From the NCBI GenBank assembly GCA_003952965.2, contig CM025856.1, positions 13,896,489 to 13,960,488 on the forward strand: 64,000 nt of DNA. The letters run 5' to 3'. Below, one piece after another: positions 1 to 13,961 of this stretch (positions within the stretch are counted from its first letter, which is position 1; the number at the start of each line of letters is the position of its first letter). The notes under the pieces are model-generated. The model made no database searches and was not told the origin of the DNA. It saw only the letters and a program-made list of their open reading frames with translations. Source of the stretch: Morella rubra (Eukaryota; Streptophyta; Magnoliopsida; Fagales; Myricaceae). Both the position numbers and the translations under genes were made by a program.

Positions 1-510
1 CAAGTATTAACCACCTTCCAGAAGCACGGAATATCTTTTAGCTGTGAACTGCCATCGACATTAGGATGCCAACAGAAGACGGTTGGAAGAGTTTACGCCT
101 TGCTTTTTACCTACAATGTAATACTTGGATCAACGAACAGAAAGTAGCATCCTCTAAGCAGATACATCCATCGCCTTCCTCAGGACAGCTATGGAAAGCA
201 TCTGTTCGGGCATTAATGTACTACAATGCCAACTATAAGAGTCCTCTGATCAAATAGTGGTGCTAAGTTGTAGTCTTCGCAGACATATGCCCAAGAAGTT
301 GCCAGAAAGCTGTAGCTCAGATCGCTCCCTTTGAGGGGGAAGGGGGGGATTCGACTCCGCCCTCCCCAGCAGGCTTGGGCCCGCTCCCTCAATTTGCCTA
401 GAAATATATATATATATATATATTCCCAAGAAGTTATTCATATCGAGGCCCAATAAAAGAGGCACCTGTACTGAACAGGAAGATGGTTCTTTGTCTTGCG
501 TGCATATTCC
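1..510. other. Intergenic, no gene recognised
   Basis: No convincing coding region was recognised. An open frame at 66-257 (63 codons) has no family resemblance that I can name. Positions 330-395 are a C/G-rich patch and about 402-421 is a short TA dinucleotide repeat. This stretch lies downstream of the minus-strand PPR gene and probably includes its 3' untranslated region. Confidence 0.5.
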
Positions 511-1920
511 TCATTGGGCTAAAAACTCGTAGACATCCTCCAGGGGTTCAGCTTCCACGGAACTACAACCCAAGTCCTTCGTAAGTCCTCTCTCTTTCAT
601 CATTATCCTCACCTTCTCGACGTCACTCCATCTTCCCATCTCCGCATACAGATTAGACAGCATAACATAGTAAGCAGTATTCTCTGGCTCCAGTTCCACA
701 AGCTTCCAGGCTGCAAACTCACAAGAATTCAAATTCCCTTGAGCTCTCGAGCCAGTAAGCAGTGATCCCCACATAGTCCTTGTAGGCTCAAAAGGCATAT
801 TACTCATGAAATTGACAGCATCTTCGAGACGTCCAGCACGCGCATACAAGTCAATCATACAAGCATAATGTTTGATATTAGGTGAAAACCCATACTTGCC
901 ATCAATGAAAGAACTAAAGATCCGTTCGCCAGTATCTACAAACCCCGAGTGACTACAAGCACAAAGCACTCCGAGGATAGTCACTTGATCAGGGTTGAAT
1001 CCCTCCTTCTCCATTCTATTAAACCACAGAATGGCGTCCTCCCCACTCTTAGCAAGAGCTAGCCCTTTAATAAGTACATTCCACGTAAACGCATTCTTTT
1101 CCATCATGCTTCTGAAAACACTCAACCCTTCCTCAATTCTCCCGCATTTTGCATACATATCAACCAAAGCAGTCCCCAAAATCACATCCATCTCCCATCC
1201 ACTCCTCTTTACAAAATCATGAATCCACACCCCCATTTCGAGGGCTCCAAAGTTTGCACATGCAGCTAAGGCGTTAACCATAGTAACACGATTCGGCACC
1301 ACACCCGCATATTGCATTTGTTCAAAAGCAATCAACGCATCGTCATACTTACGACAATTCTTATACCCCATAACCAAAACTGTCCACGACACAACATCTT
1401 TCTGAGGCATTTCATCAAACACGCGCCGACATAATCTCATACGCCCACATGATGCATACACATCCAACAACGAATTTTGGACATAAATGTCATCAAGATG
1501 ACCCAACTTTATGACGTGGCTATGTACGCATTGGCCTTGTTTAAGCTCACAGAAGTCGGACAAGGACTTGAGGAGGAAAGGGAAGGTGTAATTGTTAGGA
1601 ACAACAGACTTTCTGTGCATGCGGGTGTAAATAAAGAGAGGGTTGTGAGGGATGCGAGAGTGAGCAAAGGCTCTAATGAGAGTGTTGCAAATGAAAACAT
1701 GGGGTCTGGGAAGTTGGGTGAAGAGGGTGAGAGCGGAGTCCAATAGGCCTAATGATTGGGAGGCAGCGATGAAGTGGTGGGCGATTGTGGTGTTTGAATG
1801 GAGGTTCTGGATGATGAGTTGGGCTTGAATTTGGTGGATGTGAGCTGGAGAGGAACAATTGCTTAGGGAACTCAGAATTCTATTTGTTACATTGTTCATT
1901 GGGGTAACTTGGGTTGGCAA
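511..1920 (-). CDS. Pentatricopeptide repeat (PPR) protein, PLS class with E-type C-terminus
   Basis: This is an intronless 469-codon gene, typical of plant PPR genes. From about residue 55 to 440 the protein is built of degenerate 31-36-residue helical repeats with PLS-class signatures such as 'HVFICNTLIRAF', 'DVVSWTVLVMGY', 'GTALVDMYAKCG' and 'NIKHYACMIDLYARAGRLED'. The last 70 residues look like the E/E+ motif ('MWGSLLTGSRAQGN', 'YYVMLSNLYAEMGRW', ending 'GCSSVEAEPLEDVYEFLAQ'), and no DYW deaminase domain follows. PLS-E proteins usually act in chloroplasts or mitochondria as sequence-specific RNA-binding C-to-U editing factors that recruit a DYW partner. The target RNA cannot be read from the sequence. 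The start at 1920 gives the longest frame and a Ser/Thr/Asn-rich N-terminus compatible with organelle targeting. The antisense open frames inside it are shadows. Confidence 0.93.
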   Translation of the reverse strand: MPTQVTPMNNVTNRILSSLSNCSSPAHIHQIQAQLIIQNLHSNTTIAHHFIAASQSLGLLDSALTLFTQLPRPHVFICNTLIRAFAHSRIPHNPLFIYTRMHRKSVVPNNYTFPFLLKSLSDFCELKQGQCVHSHVIKLGHLDDIYVQNSLLDVYASCGRMRLCRRVFDEMPQKDVVSWTVLVMGYKNCRKYDDALIAFEQMQYAGVVPNRVTMVNALAACANFGALEMGVWIHDFVKRSGWEMDVILGTALVDMYAKCGRIEEGLSVFRSMMEKNAFTWNVLIKGLALAKSGEDAILWFNRMEKEGFNPDQVTILGVLCACSHSGFVDTGERIFSSFIDGKYGFSPNIKHYACMIDLYARAGRLEDAVNFMSNMPFEPTRTMWGSLLTGSRAQGNLNSCEFAAWKLVELEPENTAYYVMLSNLYAEMGRWSDVEKVRIMMKERGLTKDLGCSSVEAEPLEDVYEFLAQ

Positions 1921-2245
1921 AAATCAGAGGAAAGAGTCCTCAAAATATTGCCTGAAACTGTCGTGAAAAGACGAACAATTGCTTGCGTCTTTGGCTTTTA
2001 CACCTATGGCTGCTCGTATAACCAAAAGGGAAGGAAAAAAAAAAAGTTTGAAATACTCCGAACAACATAAGCTTAGTAGCAATCCCTTCTTCTCCCTCTA
2101 CCAATGACCGAAACTCTGATCAAGCGGGGACTTCAATACCCACATTACATACCACCCAGGTGCGGAGGACGTCGGTTAGTAGCAATCCCTTTCTTGGAAA
2201 CCAAACGAGGAAAAAAATGAAAACTTATAAGGAAAATATATGCAA

Positions 2246-2316
2246 TGCGCATCCGGGGAATCGAACCCCGGTCAGTACCGTGGGAGGGTACTATGATACC
2301 ACTACACTAGATGCGC
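2246..2316 (-). tRNA. tRNA-Gly (anticodon CCC)
   Basis: The minus strand folds into a complete 71-nt cloverleaf. The acceptor arms are GCGCATC and GATGCGC with discriminator A. The anticodon stem GTACC/GGTAC encloses loop CTCCCAC, giving anticodon CCC, and the T arm is CGGGG-TTCGATT-CCCCG. Internal A and B boxes are present. Upstream there is an ACAACAAAAG stretch, like the CAA motif near plant tRNA start sites. A TTTT run about 10 nt downstream can terminate Pol III. There is no intron and no encoded CCA. The gene lies head to head with the dephospho-CoA kinase gene, about 104 bp from its ATG. Confidence 0.95.
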
Positions 2317-2408
2317 CTTTTGTTGTAAAAGTTGTCAACCAGTTATTATTCTTTATAATATCTAAGGGGTCTATAACCAAATAGAAACGCCCTCTCCACG
2401 CCGAGTAG

Positions 2409-4368
<1,960 letters not shown>

Positions 4369-5110
4369 CTATCTCAAAATTCTTGTACTTGAGATTTGCC
4401 TTTGTATCCCATTACCCATCTTTGCTTCCCAGTTTTTTTTTTTTTTTTTGGTTTTTTAATCATTGAGGAAGTATTTATATGTATTATTGGGAAGGAAGAT
4501 GGTCAAATATCAGGCTTGCCTTTTGTGTTTCAAATAGTGAAATAAGAGACCGACTCAGCTCTGAATCCTTATTTTGATGTTCTCTACCAGATCAAAGTTC
4601 TTTATTCTTTTCCTGTCGTAGTTCTATCTTCTATGTCAAAGCAATCTGAAAAAATGCAGCGCATACCTTTCTATCATGTTGAGAATCGCGATTCTGGAGG
4701 ACAGAGTCGTATTCTGTTCAATGGAGCTGATGAAACCTTGGTTCTCAGGGTGGAACAGAATGCTGAGAAAGCTGAAGTCTTAAAGCTCAAACTGATGGAT
4801 ACAGAGTACAGACGGACTTGCACACATAATTCGGGAAAAATATAATAGACCTTTTCTGTAATAAGCGTCTTTAGATTTTCAAGACCTGATTTTTCAATGT
4901 TTGGAGTTTAAGCCCTGAACTCTTCTCACTTTTAAATCGCGGACCTCTCTGTCTTCTACTTTGCAAATCATTGGCTTCCCTCAAAGCAAGACTAGTATCA
5001 TCACAGTTTAAAACGGTGAAATACACAGCCACTTCCCCACCGCTGTGGCCCCTCATGCGGGGGGTTGGGAGTAGGGGGAAACCCTCAAGCATGCTATCAG
5101 AGGGTGAGAG
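4369..5110. other. CoaE 3' flank and unassigned sequence
   Basis: This holds the probable 3' untranslated region of the kinase gene, including a T-run near 4434-4450. An open frame at 4633-4845 (70 codons, plus) has charged Glu/Lys-rich sequence but no family that I recognise and no clear promoter; I do not call it a gene. Nothing else is supported. Confidence 0.4.
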
Positions 5111-5112
5111 AT

Positions 5113-5270
5113 CCCTTAGCTATGGCCCTCATCCAGGAGGAGCTGGACAGAAAAGTGGATGGAGTCGATAATTTCACCATGGCCAAAGCATATTGATATA
5201 GGTCTTTTCCAACAATTGGAAAATCGGTTCTTCAAAAGTATCAAGTCCCAAAGTATACGGGGTATCCGAA
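5113..5270 (+). repeat. LINE-derived fragment, inverted relative to 7205-7355
   Basis: About 155 bp here is the reverse complement, with a few differences, of 7205-7355 (and hence of 15680-15840). Both contain the stretch reading ACCGATTTTCCAATTGTTGG on one strand. In its own orientation (plus) it matches the coding strand of the LINE/RNase H-type relic described at 6770-7345. It is therefore a second, shorter, opposite-facing fragment of the same family. Confidence 0.75.
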
Positions 5271-5275
5271 TGATT

Positions 5276-6765
5276 TTCTCTAAATTATTATTTTTGCTAT
5301 CTTCATCCTTCAATGGATGAAGTAGAAAGCGATATCTCGTGTCTTTTAGTTGACAAACACCTCTGGCACCAATCATACTTCTAATTTGTGAACACTAGCT
5401 TTGTGTACACAATGTTCTTACTTCCATCTTTTTTGATTCACTGGGCAGTCGAATTGTGTTCTAAATCATTGTACGTCCTAATGCCACCCACTGCATTCGC
5501 TGCCCATAATCTGAGACGGAATTCCACCGCAGTTGTTTATCCACGAATATAGGAACTTTACAATCTCCACATGCTCGAAAATTTACAGTTTTTTTATCTG
5601 TGATTGCTGCTTCAAGTGGATCAACACAGGATGCCTTCATGCAGATTACATTTAACCATCTCAAAATTTCCCTTTTTCTTGACCCTTTGAAGACCGAGAG
5701 GGGTGGTCCAGTTCTGGATAAAGCAAGTCGATTTCAAAGAGGGTTGTGTACCGCATTAAGATCATTCTAGCCGTCACGGACTCCTTTTCAGATTGGAGGT
5801 TTATGTTATCTAGTTAATAGCCTGTTATGAGTGCATGGTGGTGTCACACGTCACTTTAAGAGTTTAGAAAGCCAGGAAAACCCATTGGCAGCTTATACAA
5901 AAGTAGGAGATAAGCTTGAGAGGCTACGTTGTTGGTATTACCTGTTTCATCGACATTGGAATTTGTATAATATACGAATATAAAAAGCTATCTCTAGACT
6001 TTTATCTTAGCCAGGTCGCTGTAGGCAAAGGTACAAAACACTAATCTGCAACACAAATTATTCTTTCCACTAAAAGTGTTATATAACTTTTTTGTAACTT
6101 GTTTATGATAATCGTTTTGTTCTCTTCCTCATCCTTGATTGTTGTCTGTCATCTTTCGTATCTCATACTTTTGCCTTTTGATTCTGTAAAGCTCTCGCGG
6201 CATGCTTTGACCAGTTAGCAAGTTGCAGTTTTCAGTGAAATATTGCTGATTCTCATGCATTAGATTGTTGTTAGGAAGCATATACCCGCATTTGCTTGGA
6301 CTAGATTTCATTCTCCTGATATTAATTTGTTCAGCTGAGGTTTTGGGTTGCCATTATCCGGCCGAAATTTTTGCTTACTGTTGATTTGAACCATACAGAT
6401 GATTTTTACAAAAAAATTGATTGAAGTTTCCTGTTCAGAGTGAAGAAATGGTCAGCAGAGTACTTCAAGTATTCTGAATTGCTTAGTTTTAGCTGTGTGT
6501 CGATTGGAGACCCAACAAATTTATATAAAACAAAAACAGAGAATGGAACCAGCAAAATGCTCTCAAGCAAAGGGAGAGGCCTCTGGAGAGGCAGTTTGAT
6601 GGAGCAATCCAACAAATAGACTACTTTTAGATCATCTGGTGTAGCATCGAAATGCCAGTCAGAATAGGGAAATTAGAAGCATCGATCGGGGTTGCCCAGG
6701 CGCATGAAAATTGGTATGTAGAACTATAAAAGCTTCAAGATGGCAAAGCGGTCGAATTGGGTCGC
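5276..6765. other. Intergenic, nothing recognised
   Basis: AT-rich sequence with only short open frames (for example 5461-5664 minus, 6129-6311 minus, 6406-6615 minus), none with a recognisable domain. No RNA gene or structured repeat was seen. Confidence 0.4.
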
Positions 6766-6769
6766 TTAT

Positions 6770-7345
6770 TTTTTACTTATTTTTTTCTAAATAAAGATCT
6801 TATTAGACACCAGTGAACCTCAAGAAGGAAACCTTGGGTTGTCACTAGTGAGAACAACAATAGGAATTACAGAGGAAGGAATATTCCCCAAAGGTTTTCA
6901 GCTAGTGCCCATCTAGCAAGATTATGAGTTACCGAATTACATTTCACTTTACATGATTAAAAGGTCAAAATCTATAATAATTACTCAAATTGCGAATATC
7001 AGCAATAAACGAGCGCATTGCCAGTCAGTAGAGGAGCCATCATCAAGTAATGGCATCAATCACAATCTTGGAATCACCTTCAAAAATCACACCCTGTTGT
7101 TGCAAGAAAGACGCCTCCTGAACGCAAATAATGCCACTCTAGCCTCGCCCACAAGGGAACCACTGGGAGGTAGGCTCTTTGTCCAAGTAAAGAGCATATG
7201 AATGTATTTGGATACCCGTATACTTTGGGACTTGATACTTTTGAAGAACCGATTTTCCAATTGTTGGAAAGACCTGTATCAATATGCTTTGGCCATGGTG
7301 AAATTATGGAATCCATCCACTTTTCAGTCCAGCTCCTCCTGGATG
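6770..7345 (-). pseudogene. Non-LTR (LINE) RNase H-like domain relic, 3' end of element
   Basis: Read on the minus strand from about 7345 to 6867 this is a broken RNase H-like domain of the kind found at the C-terminus of plant LINE polyproteins (RVT_3). The features seen are 'GEARVALFAVQEA' and 'GVIFEGDSKIVIDAI' (the latter intact in the duplicate at 15509-15766), then after a frameshift 'NSVTHNLARWALAENLW' followed by a stop. Downstream, an AATAAG-type signal and an A-rich stretch near 6770-6785 fit the 3' tail of a retroposed element. The copy is non-functional. The tandem duplication breakpoint at 7035 cuts through it. Confidence 0.7.
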
Positions 7346-7355
7346 AGGGCCATAA

Positions 7356-10290
7356 CTAAGGAAGGTAGGTTGCTTATTGAATCCTCTGGAAGTTGGCATT
7401 CAATTGTTTCCTTTAATATTACTCAACCGTACACTAAGTCATGCTCAACTAAACAATTGCCAGGGTTAAATGTATGCAAGACCAACAATAATTACCCGTA
7501 CACATCTTGCAATTATTTCTGTGAAGAACATAGCAGCAATATGGATCTGAGATCGGATCTCATCCACACTGAAGTATTGGTGCTTAGAAAAAGATGAGAA
7601 AGTTTTGTCCTCTACTTTTCTCTAATCATTACACTAAAAGAAATAGAAAGAAAGGTATCTAATCCGGCAAAAATGATTTGTGTGACCTCAAACAGAAGAC
7701 AGCAGCTTTCATTAGCAGATCAGAGTAGCAAATGATGTCAGGGAACACGTATGCATACATGATACATGCATAGTGTATATATTTCAAGATGCATTAAGGA
7801 TACACTAAATATGATTGTGTCCAAATTATATAAGATCACTCTCTCTCTCTCTTGCTCGTCCCAATAATTTTATAGAACCCACACACAAAAGGTGCTCCAC
7901 ATAGGTCTTCAGAATATATTTATTTACAGGGTTCATAAAATATCACGAGTGACCATTGAGCCTTCTAGTGGGTTCTGAGGAAAATCCTTGTTAGATTGTC
8001 CCTCAACACAACAATAATATTGTTTACTTTTTAAGCAAAATCTAGCACCATAAAGAGATTCGTTCATGTATATTATCATGAAATTGTCTCTTGATAGGTT
8101 AATAAATGGGGACAAGAGAGCATATTGCTAAGTGCATGCCGTTTAGTTCTTTTATTGGGTGTAGGAAAAGTATAAGCAAGTGGCCATATGAGCCGTCAGC
8201 AGTGCTATAGTCTAGTTGGTACCATCCACTAATTTACAAAAGTAAACTTTGGCCTTTTGCTTATTAGTGGATGGGCTGTGACTAATTGGTGGTTTTGCTA
8301 GTATTATGGTGACGGATTTGTATGACTCAAACTGAATATTCTGCATCAAGAGTGTTCCTATAATCATATATAGTAAGAATTGATATGCTGATTACCTTTT
8401 TCTTTTTTACTTGAAAAAAGTAAAAGTAGTCATATGAGTTGCTCACCAAAAAAAAAAAGGTTTGGTACTTCAGAAAAAATAAATATCATTGGACTAATTT
8501 TCATAAAAAGCCCTGCAAGAAGAAATTGGAATAAACACATTTTCCATTTACACAATATATAGATTTTTCTTTGAGATTTTTAGATTGAAACAAACACAAT
8601 GTAAACATATGATTACAGACATTAATGTGATTAAAGCAAGAAAAAAATGAAAAAGAAGGACAATAGTACTCTGAACTCCTTAATAAATATGAGTGGATTA
8701 TTGTCCAGAATTTCATTTACTCTGCGCCTACCATGCATCTACGTACCTAGCTGGTACGTACCATCCTCTTCTCGAATTCCATAGGTACGTACCTGACAAT
8801 GTTCAAAGGATGTTATATGAGCTGCAAATTACACCGTCAAAGAAGGCGACGTAAATGTACTAATTATAGCTGAAAATTGAAACTTTAAATTAAACAACAA
8901 ATTAAGAAATAACAATTGTCGGTTAATGTCTTCAATGATCATAACTCAATAGTTGAAATGACAACTTTTATTTTTTAACAAATATTGTTGGACCATGTGT
9001 GAATTCGAATTCTACCGTTTACTAATAAATATTTAACTTATTTAATTTCAGATTGTAGGACATGTTGAAGTGTTTAGAGTTTATCATTGAGTTCTTAGTC
9101 CAATTGGGGCAATTTTTCAGTTAGCTTCGATTGATTCAAAGCATGCATAAATCATACGCAACAAATGTTTCCCATTACCAAATTAAGAAAATCAATACTA
9201 AGAACAGGTACTAAGAAACATTCGAATGTTAAAGGGAAGCTTATCGCATTGTTCAATTAATTGTATTTATTGTCGAATAATGAAAGTCTAATAAACATTT
9301 TAAGAAAAACAAATGTACATGAGAGAACAGTTTTTAGCAGAACATGAGAAAATCGAATGAAATAGATTGGAACCCATTTGCTTGTATATATATCGCAGGC
9401 ATTGCGGAACGGCATTTGAGAATTATGGCGACAGCCGAACCGTAAAAGGCGAGTTTAAGGGTGGGGAAGCCATTGGCGACTGAGCTTTCTCTCCCCGAAA
9501 GTTTCGCCATGGGTATCCTTATCTTGCAAAAACGAATAAATGAGAACTACATGGGTGCCGTTAGTTCTTCTTGGATGCATTTTTCTATATTTCTTAAGCC
9601 TTGTCACGCAGATAAACGACGTGGACTAGAAAAATTACCGGGATAGATTACATGGCTTTATTTTTGCCGTTCATTTCAAAGAATTGTATCCCTAATTCCC
9701 TAGAAATTGCTGGGATCTGGATCGACCTAAATATTTGTATAAATGATGACATTGGCTCGTTCCATCCTAAAAGCAAGTATTTAAGAAGGATTTTGACCTT
9801 TTATTTTTTGTTTTAAAACATTCTGGATTAATCTCCGAATTTTCTGGATTAGGTGTCCTTAGAATCTTCTAGATCTTTCAAAGTATAGAAAACCATCACG
9901 ATGGTGGGTCCATACCTATTTCTAATACCCAATTGACCTGCGCTCAAACGGAGGCCTTAAAGCCGTCTGATCTTACTAGCAAAGATGTTGCAAAGGAAAA
10001 TTACAGAGACACAAGGAAAGGAGTTGATTCTCCCGCGAAGAAAACTAGACCGATCAACCTAGAACAGGTCTTTGGAATATGCATGGTGGCGTTAAATTTT
10101 TTTGCATTTTTTTGGAATAAGCTGATAGATCGATCTTGAGCACAATATCGACTGATGTGGAATTTACGTTAACATACAATCTCTGAGAATCCAAATATTG
10201 ACCAAGAAAGTCGAGAGTAAACATGAACGTCTTTTCAAAATTTAATTAAATTTGCTAAAAAAAATGTAGGAACATTTTCTTCAGTGGTCA
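7356..10290. other. Copy 1 intergenic and upstream region of HIPP gene
   Basis: No gene was recognised. Open frames at 7202-7597, 7933-8115, 8501-8716, 9461-9646 and 9933-10139 are short, have no domain that I know, and recur in copy 2. There is a short CT repeat at about 7841-7852 and two GGTACGTACC-type palindromic motifs near 8752 and 8784. Confidence 0.4.
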
Positions 10291-10300
10291 CGCACTTGAT

Positions 10301-10306
10301 CACGTG
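10301..10306. promoter_or_regulatory. G-box (CACGTG) upstream of HIPP copy 1
   Basis: A perfect CACGTG palindrome followed at once by a TGACGTG-type element lies about 190 bp upstream of the HIPP start codon. Such elements bind bZIP/bHLH factors in light, ABA or stress promoters. The placement is suggestive only. Copy 2 has the same site at 18775-18780. Confidence 0.4.
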
Positions 10307-10494
10307 ACTTTACTGACGTGCCATAGACATAGTGGTTTACAAGGATGTGGAGGTGATGTGGCATCCGCAGCAAATGCTCTCCCCACTTGCCTTTCGTCCA
10401 TCTATTTAGGTCCCATCTCAGTCCATTTCCTTCCCCTCGAAGCTTTGCGCAAACACTCGAAAGCTCCTCTTTCCTCTCTCCCTCCCTCCGAGTG

Positions 10495-11594
10495 ATGACA
10501 ACCAAACCACCTGAGGAAGCCCCAGAAGCCTTGAAATACCAGGTAAACACAGTCTCTCCATGACTATATATATATATATATTTAGCTCTTTCTACTGTGT
10601 CTTCTTTCTCTCATCTGTTAGCTTATGACTCCATGTTCAAAATCTTACAGACGTGGGTCTTAAAAGTCTCGATCCACTGCGAAGGATGCAAGAAGAAGGT
10701 CAAGAAAGTGCTTCAAAGCATTGAAGGTGGTTCCCTAACTATCTTATTAGAAACAAATATCACGACAGTGGAGTGTTTGTGTCCAAGCGTGCGTTAGTAT
10801 ATATGCTATTCGATTAGGCTCACCATCAACTTTTGATTCGACTTTCTTGCCTTTGTATATTCTTCAATCTATTTAGAAAAAGTATATTCTTCAATATTTT
10901 CAGGTGTTTATACGACCACCGTGGATTCTCCGCAGCATAAGGTTACAGTAACCGGAAACGTGGAGGCCGATACTCTAATTAAGAAGCTTCTGAAATCAGG
11001 AAAACACGCCGAGCTTTGTCCTGAGAAGAAAGAAAAGTCCAGCAAAGCCAAGAGTAACGAGAAGCAGAAGGATCAAAAAACCATTGAAGAAGATAGCAAC
11101 GGTGATAAAGATGCTGATGGCGGTGATCAGATAGATGAAGAGGACAGTGAAATTGAGGAGGCTGCAGGTGGGGAAACTCCTAGTGGTAATGGCGGAGGAG
11201 CTGGAGGGAAAAAGAAGAAAAAGAAGAAGAAGAAGAAGAAAGCTGGGCAAGGCAGTAATCCCTCCGACGTGGGGGTGGAAATTCCGGCGACGCACCGGCA
11301 GTAAATGTTTCTCAGGTGGCTCCCCATGCCCTGGCCCCTCCTATGGAGGGGATGAGTCTCAGCCCTTCACCTCAGCATATGTACTCATATCCACCACTGA
11401 TGAATTATCCCCCTCCACTCTTTGGAATGAGTTACAACACGGCGTACCCGACCGCTAGTACTGCTTCATTTTATGCCCCTCCCATGCATGCTACTACGTA
11501 CTCTGAGATCTACCCGCTGCCGCCACCACTATCCGATCCAATTCATGACTCTTTCAGTGATGACGATGATGAAACTGGATGCTCAATCATGTGA
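10495..11594 (+). pseudogene. Heavy-metal-associated isoprenylated plant protein (HIPP), copy 1, frameshifted
   Basis: Exons 10495-10542, 10651-10726 and 10904 onward join with GT-AG introns. The N-terminal HMA domain has 'IHCEGCKKKV' with the metal-binding CxxC at residues 26-29. A lysine/acid-rich linker follows, including an AAG-repeat run of 11 lysines. In HIPPs the HMA domain binds metal or partners and a C-terminal CaaX box is farnesylated. Here one G is missing at 11269 relative to copy 2 (GACG-TGGGGG versus GACGGTGGGGG). The frame therefore ends at 11304 after 174 codons. The proline/tyrosine-rich C-terminus, ending in the CaaX box CSIM at 11594, is left out of frame. Only the last segment is affected, so the HMA domain could still be made. 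A base-calling error is possible. Confidence 0.85.
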
Positions 11595-11599
11595 TGAAA

Positions 11600-13227
11600 C
11601 ATGAGATCAGTAATGAGGCCTACTGTAACTGAGAATTTACTGGTATAAGCTTTGATGAGGGAGAAGGCATAAAATTTTGTAAAGATGGAGTAAGATAAGA
11701 GAACGCAGTGTAAAACTAGGGGCCAATAAGAAGGGGTTATTTAGGGCTTGACCTTGTTTAGTGGGTTGTCTTTATTTAGCTTTATTAACTGCTTTGGGTT
11801 TTTGCTTGAACAAGCCCACTAGTTTGTAACTTTCGGTTCCCTTTGCCCTCTCACTCTTATGTGTAAAGTAGATTTTAATGTCTTTAATTTCCTCTCACTT
11901 ATAAGATGACAAATGGCCTATATATAGATCAGTCATGCCAAAAAAACCTCGTCAAATTAATTTAAACTTCCCATGTAAGACGACCAGTTCTCATGGTAGA
12001 CCTCCCCATGTTTCTTTCTGGGGATACATGCTATCACATAATCCCTAGTATGCGAATTAAACGTCTCTCTTCGTGGTTTCGGACCTGAAGTAATTGAGGC
12101 ACTTTTCGTGAAAGTTTGGCATTTTCCTCTTGGACCTTAAACTAGTCCCATCTATGCAATGTCTTTTCATTTCAATGTTAAGAGTAGCTATATAGCCTCC
12201 CCCCAGCAATGAAAGCTAGTTTGTGGCCATGCGTTCAGCCTTTTTCTTTCTCTTTTAGCTTAATTATCTCTGAACTGCGTACGGGACCAGTACGTACAAC
12301 ACAAATGCCTTTTTCAGTAACTTGCTTTTTTTTTTTTTTTTAAACAAAAAAAATTGCTCCCGATTTTCTGTGGCAAATATGCCGGGGGTGCTCAAGAAGT
12401 CGCGATCATTGGCGATTGCCTATCCTAAAAGGATGTGAAGATATGTGAATTGATAAGAATTTGCTGAACCGATCCAGGCCACGCGCGTGGGTAAGGATTC
12501 CATCGCACAGGTTCTATGCGAATTAATTTAACTTAATTTAGTTATTAAATTAATTTTTTTAAATTTTGACCCTTTTTTATTAAATTTATTTTTTTAAATT
12601 TTGACCTTTATTTATAATATTTTTGTATAGATTAATCTTTATAATAGAATTCTGACCCAATTTGCTGAATCGACCTAGACTAGCGTGTCGGATAAGAATT
12701 CTATCCTAGAGATTCTATGTGAATTAATTTGACTTAATTCAGTTATTAAATTTATTTTTTTAAATTCTGATCTCTCCTTGTAGTAGCTTTATATAGAATC
12801 TTGACCCAATTTGTTGACCTAACTTAGGCCACACGTGTCGAATAAAGATTCCATCCTACTATTGTAGAAATTCTATGTGAATTTATTTGATTCAACTTAG
12901 TTATTAAATTTATTTATTTTTTAATCCTGACCTTTCCTTATAACATTTTTATATAGAATCTTTACTATGAAATCTTGACCCACCCGCATCATCTCATATT
13001 ACCAGAATTTCCTCGTGTTGGTCTTTCATGAATTTCTTTCTTTTATCAAGAGGCATTAATTGACCTTGAAGTATGGTTAGGTTATAACACAAATTAAATG
13101 GGCATGCAGGCACGTCCAAGGGTCTCTGCGGGCGAACAATATTTCGACATCTCTTTAAGAACTATGTACCAAGTTGAAAAGCAAAGCTTTAGTTCATTAA
13201 GATGAGACAGTGTTAATGCTTTAAAGG

Positions 13228-13265
<38 letters not shown>

Positions 13266-13961
13266 TAGAAGAGTGAAATCTCGATCATCTTTATGGAACC
13301 GAACGCACTCGACCCTCAACCTCATCTTTTTATGCAGATCAGCATATTCACGATGGATTATACCTCTTTTCCATATACTATCAATCAAAGAGCATTTTTG
13401 TGACTTTATCCTGTCACATATTCTTCACCCAAATTGGAAAAGCCTATGTCCAACTCCAAAGCTCACCAACAACATGCAACGCACGCACGCACGCAGACCC
13501 GATAGCAATATCGTCTTTTTCGAATTCAAGAAGCTAATTTAGGAAAAAAAAAAAAAAAGAATTCAAGAAAGCCAGCTCGATCGATTTTGATTGAAGCCGA
13601 AGGACTGGTCAAATATCGAGTGCTATGTACACAACATGCCGTTCTTATAATCATTTTAAGGGTATAATATATATTTATGTTTGGATTAAATTGTTGAACT
13701 TATCTGAACTGAAAGCAAAGCTGAAACATAATTATTAAAAGTTGTTCTCAGTTACGTACCCTTTAGATGCAAAGGTAGAATGATGTGTTTTCTTGGGTCC
13801 CGCTTGATGGGGGTATATGTGGATTTAGAAACCTTGGAAAATACCCTAATTTTTTCCCCACCTACTCCTCCAGTCTTCACCCTTGGCAGTACAGTTCAGA
13901 AACCGGCCAAAATTGTCTATGACAATGCCTTTAACCGTTATTTCCAAAATTCTATCCCCTG
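11600..13961. other. HIPP 3' flank and AT-rich intergenic region, copy 1
   Basis: Positions 11597 to about 11900 are likely the HIPP 3' untranslated region. Segment 11797-11822 is the template matching the filler at the duplication junction. A poly-A run of about 36 spans 13228-13263. A plus-strand frame beginning at 13780 ('GSRLMGVYVDLETL') runs into the LTR at 13962. It could be a fragment of a host gene interrupted by the copia insertion, but I do not recognise it. Confidence 0.45.
12462..12985. repeat. Degenerate tandem repeat block (three units), copy 1
   Basis: Three imperfect units start near 12462, 12661 and 12811, about 150-200 bp each. Each begins with TTTGCTGAAYCGACC-like sequence, contains a 'GTGTCGGATAAGAATTC'-like segment and 'TTCTATGTGAATT', and ends in an AT-rich TTATTAAATTTATTTTTTTA stretch followed by TGACC. 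The block recurs in copy 2 at about 20937-21450. No coding potential was seen. Confidence 0.7.

Noticed and set aside
995..1858. Antisense and alternate-frame open frames inside the PPR gene
   Set aside because: They overlap a strongly conserved PPR coding frame and have no domains; shadows of its base composition.
4633..4845. 70-codon plus-strand frame after the CoaE gene
   Set aside because: No homology that I can recognise, no promoter and no splice context; left as an unassigned frame.
10996..11327. Minus-strand hydrophobic, Phe/Leu-rich frames (also 19470-19801)
   Set aside because: Complement of the lysine/glutamate-coding AAG/GAG tract of the HIPP gene; not membrane proteins.
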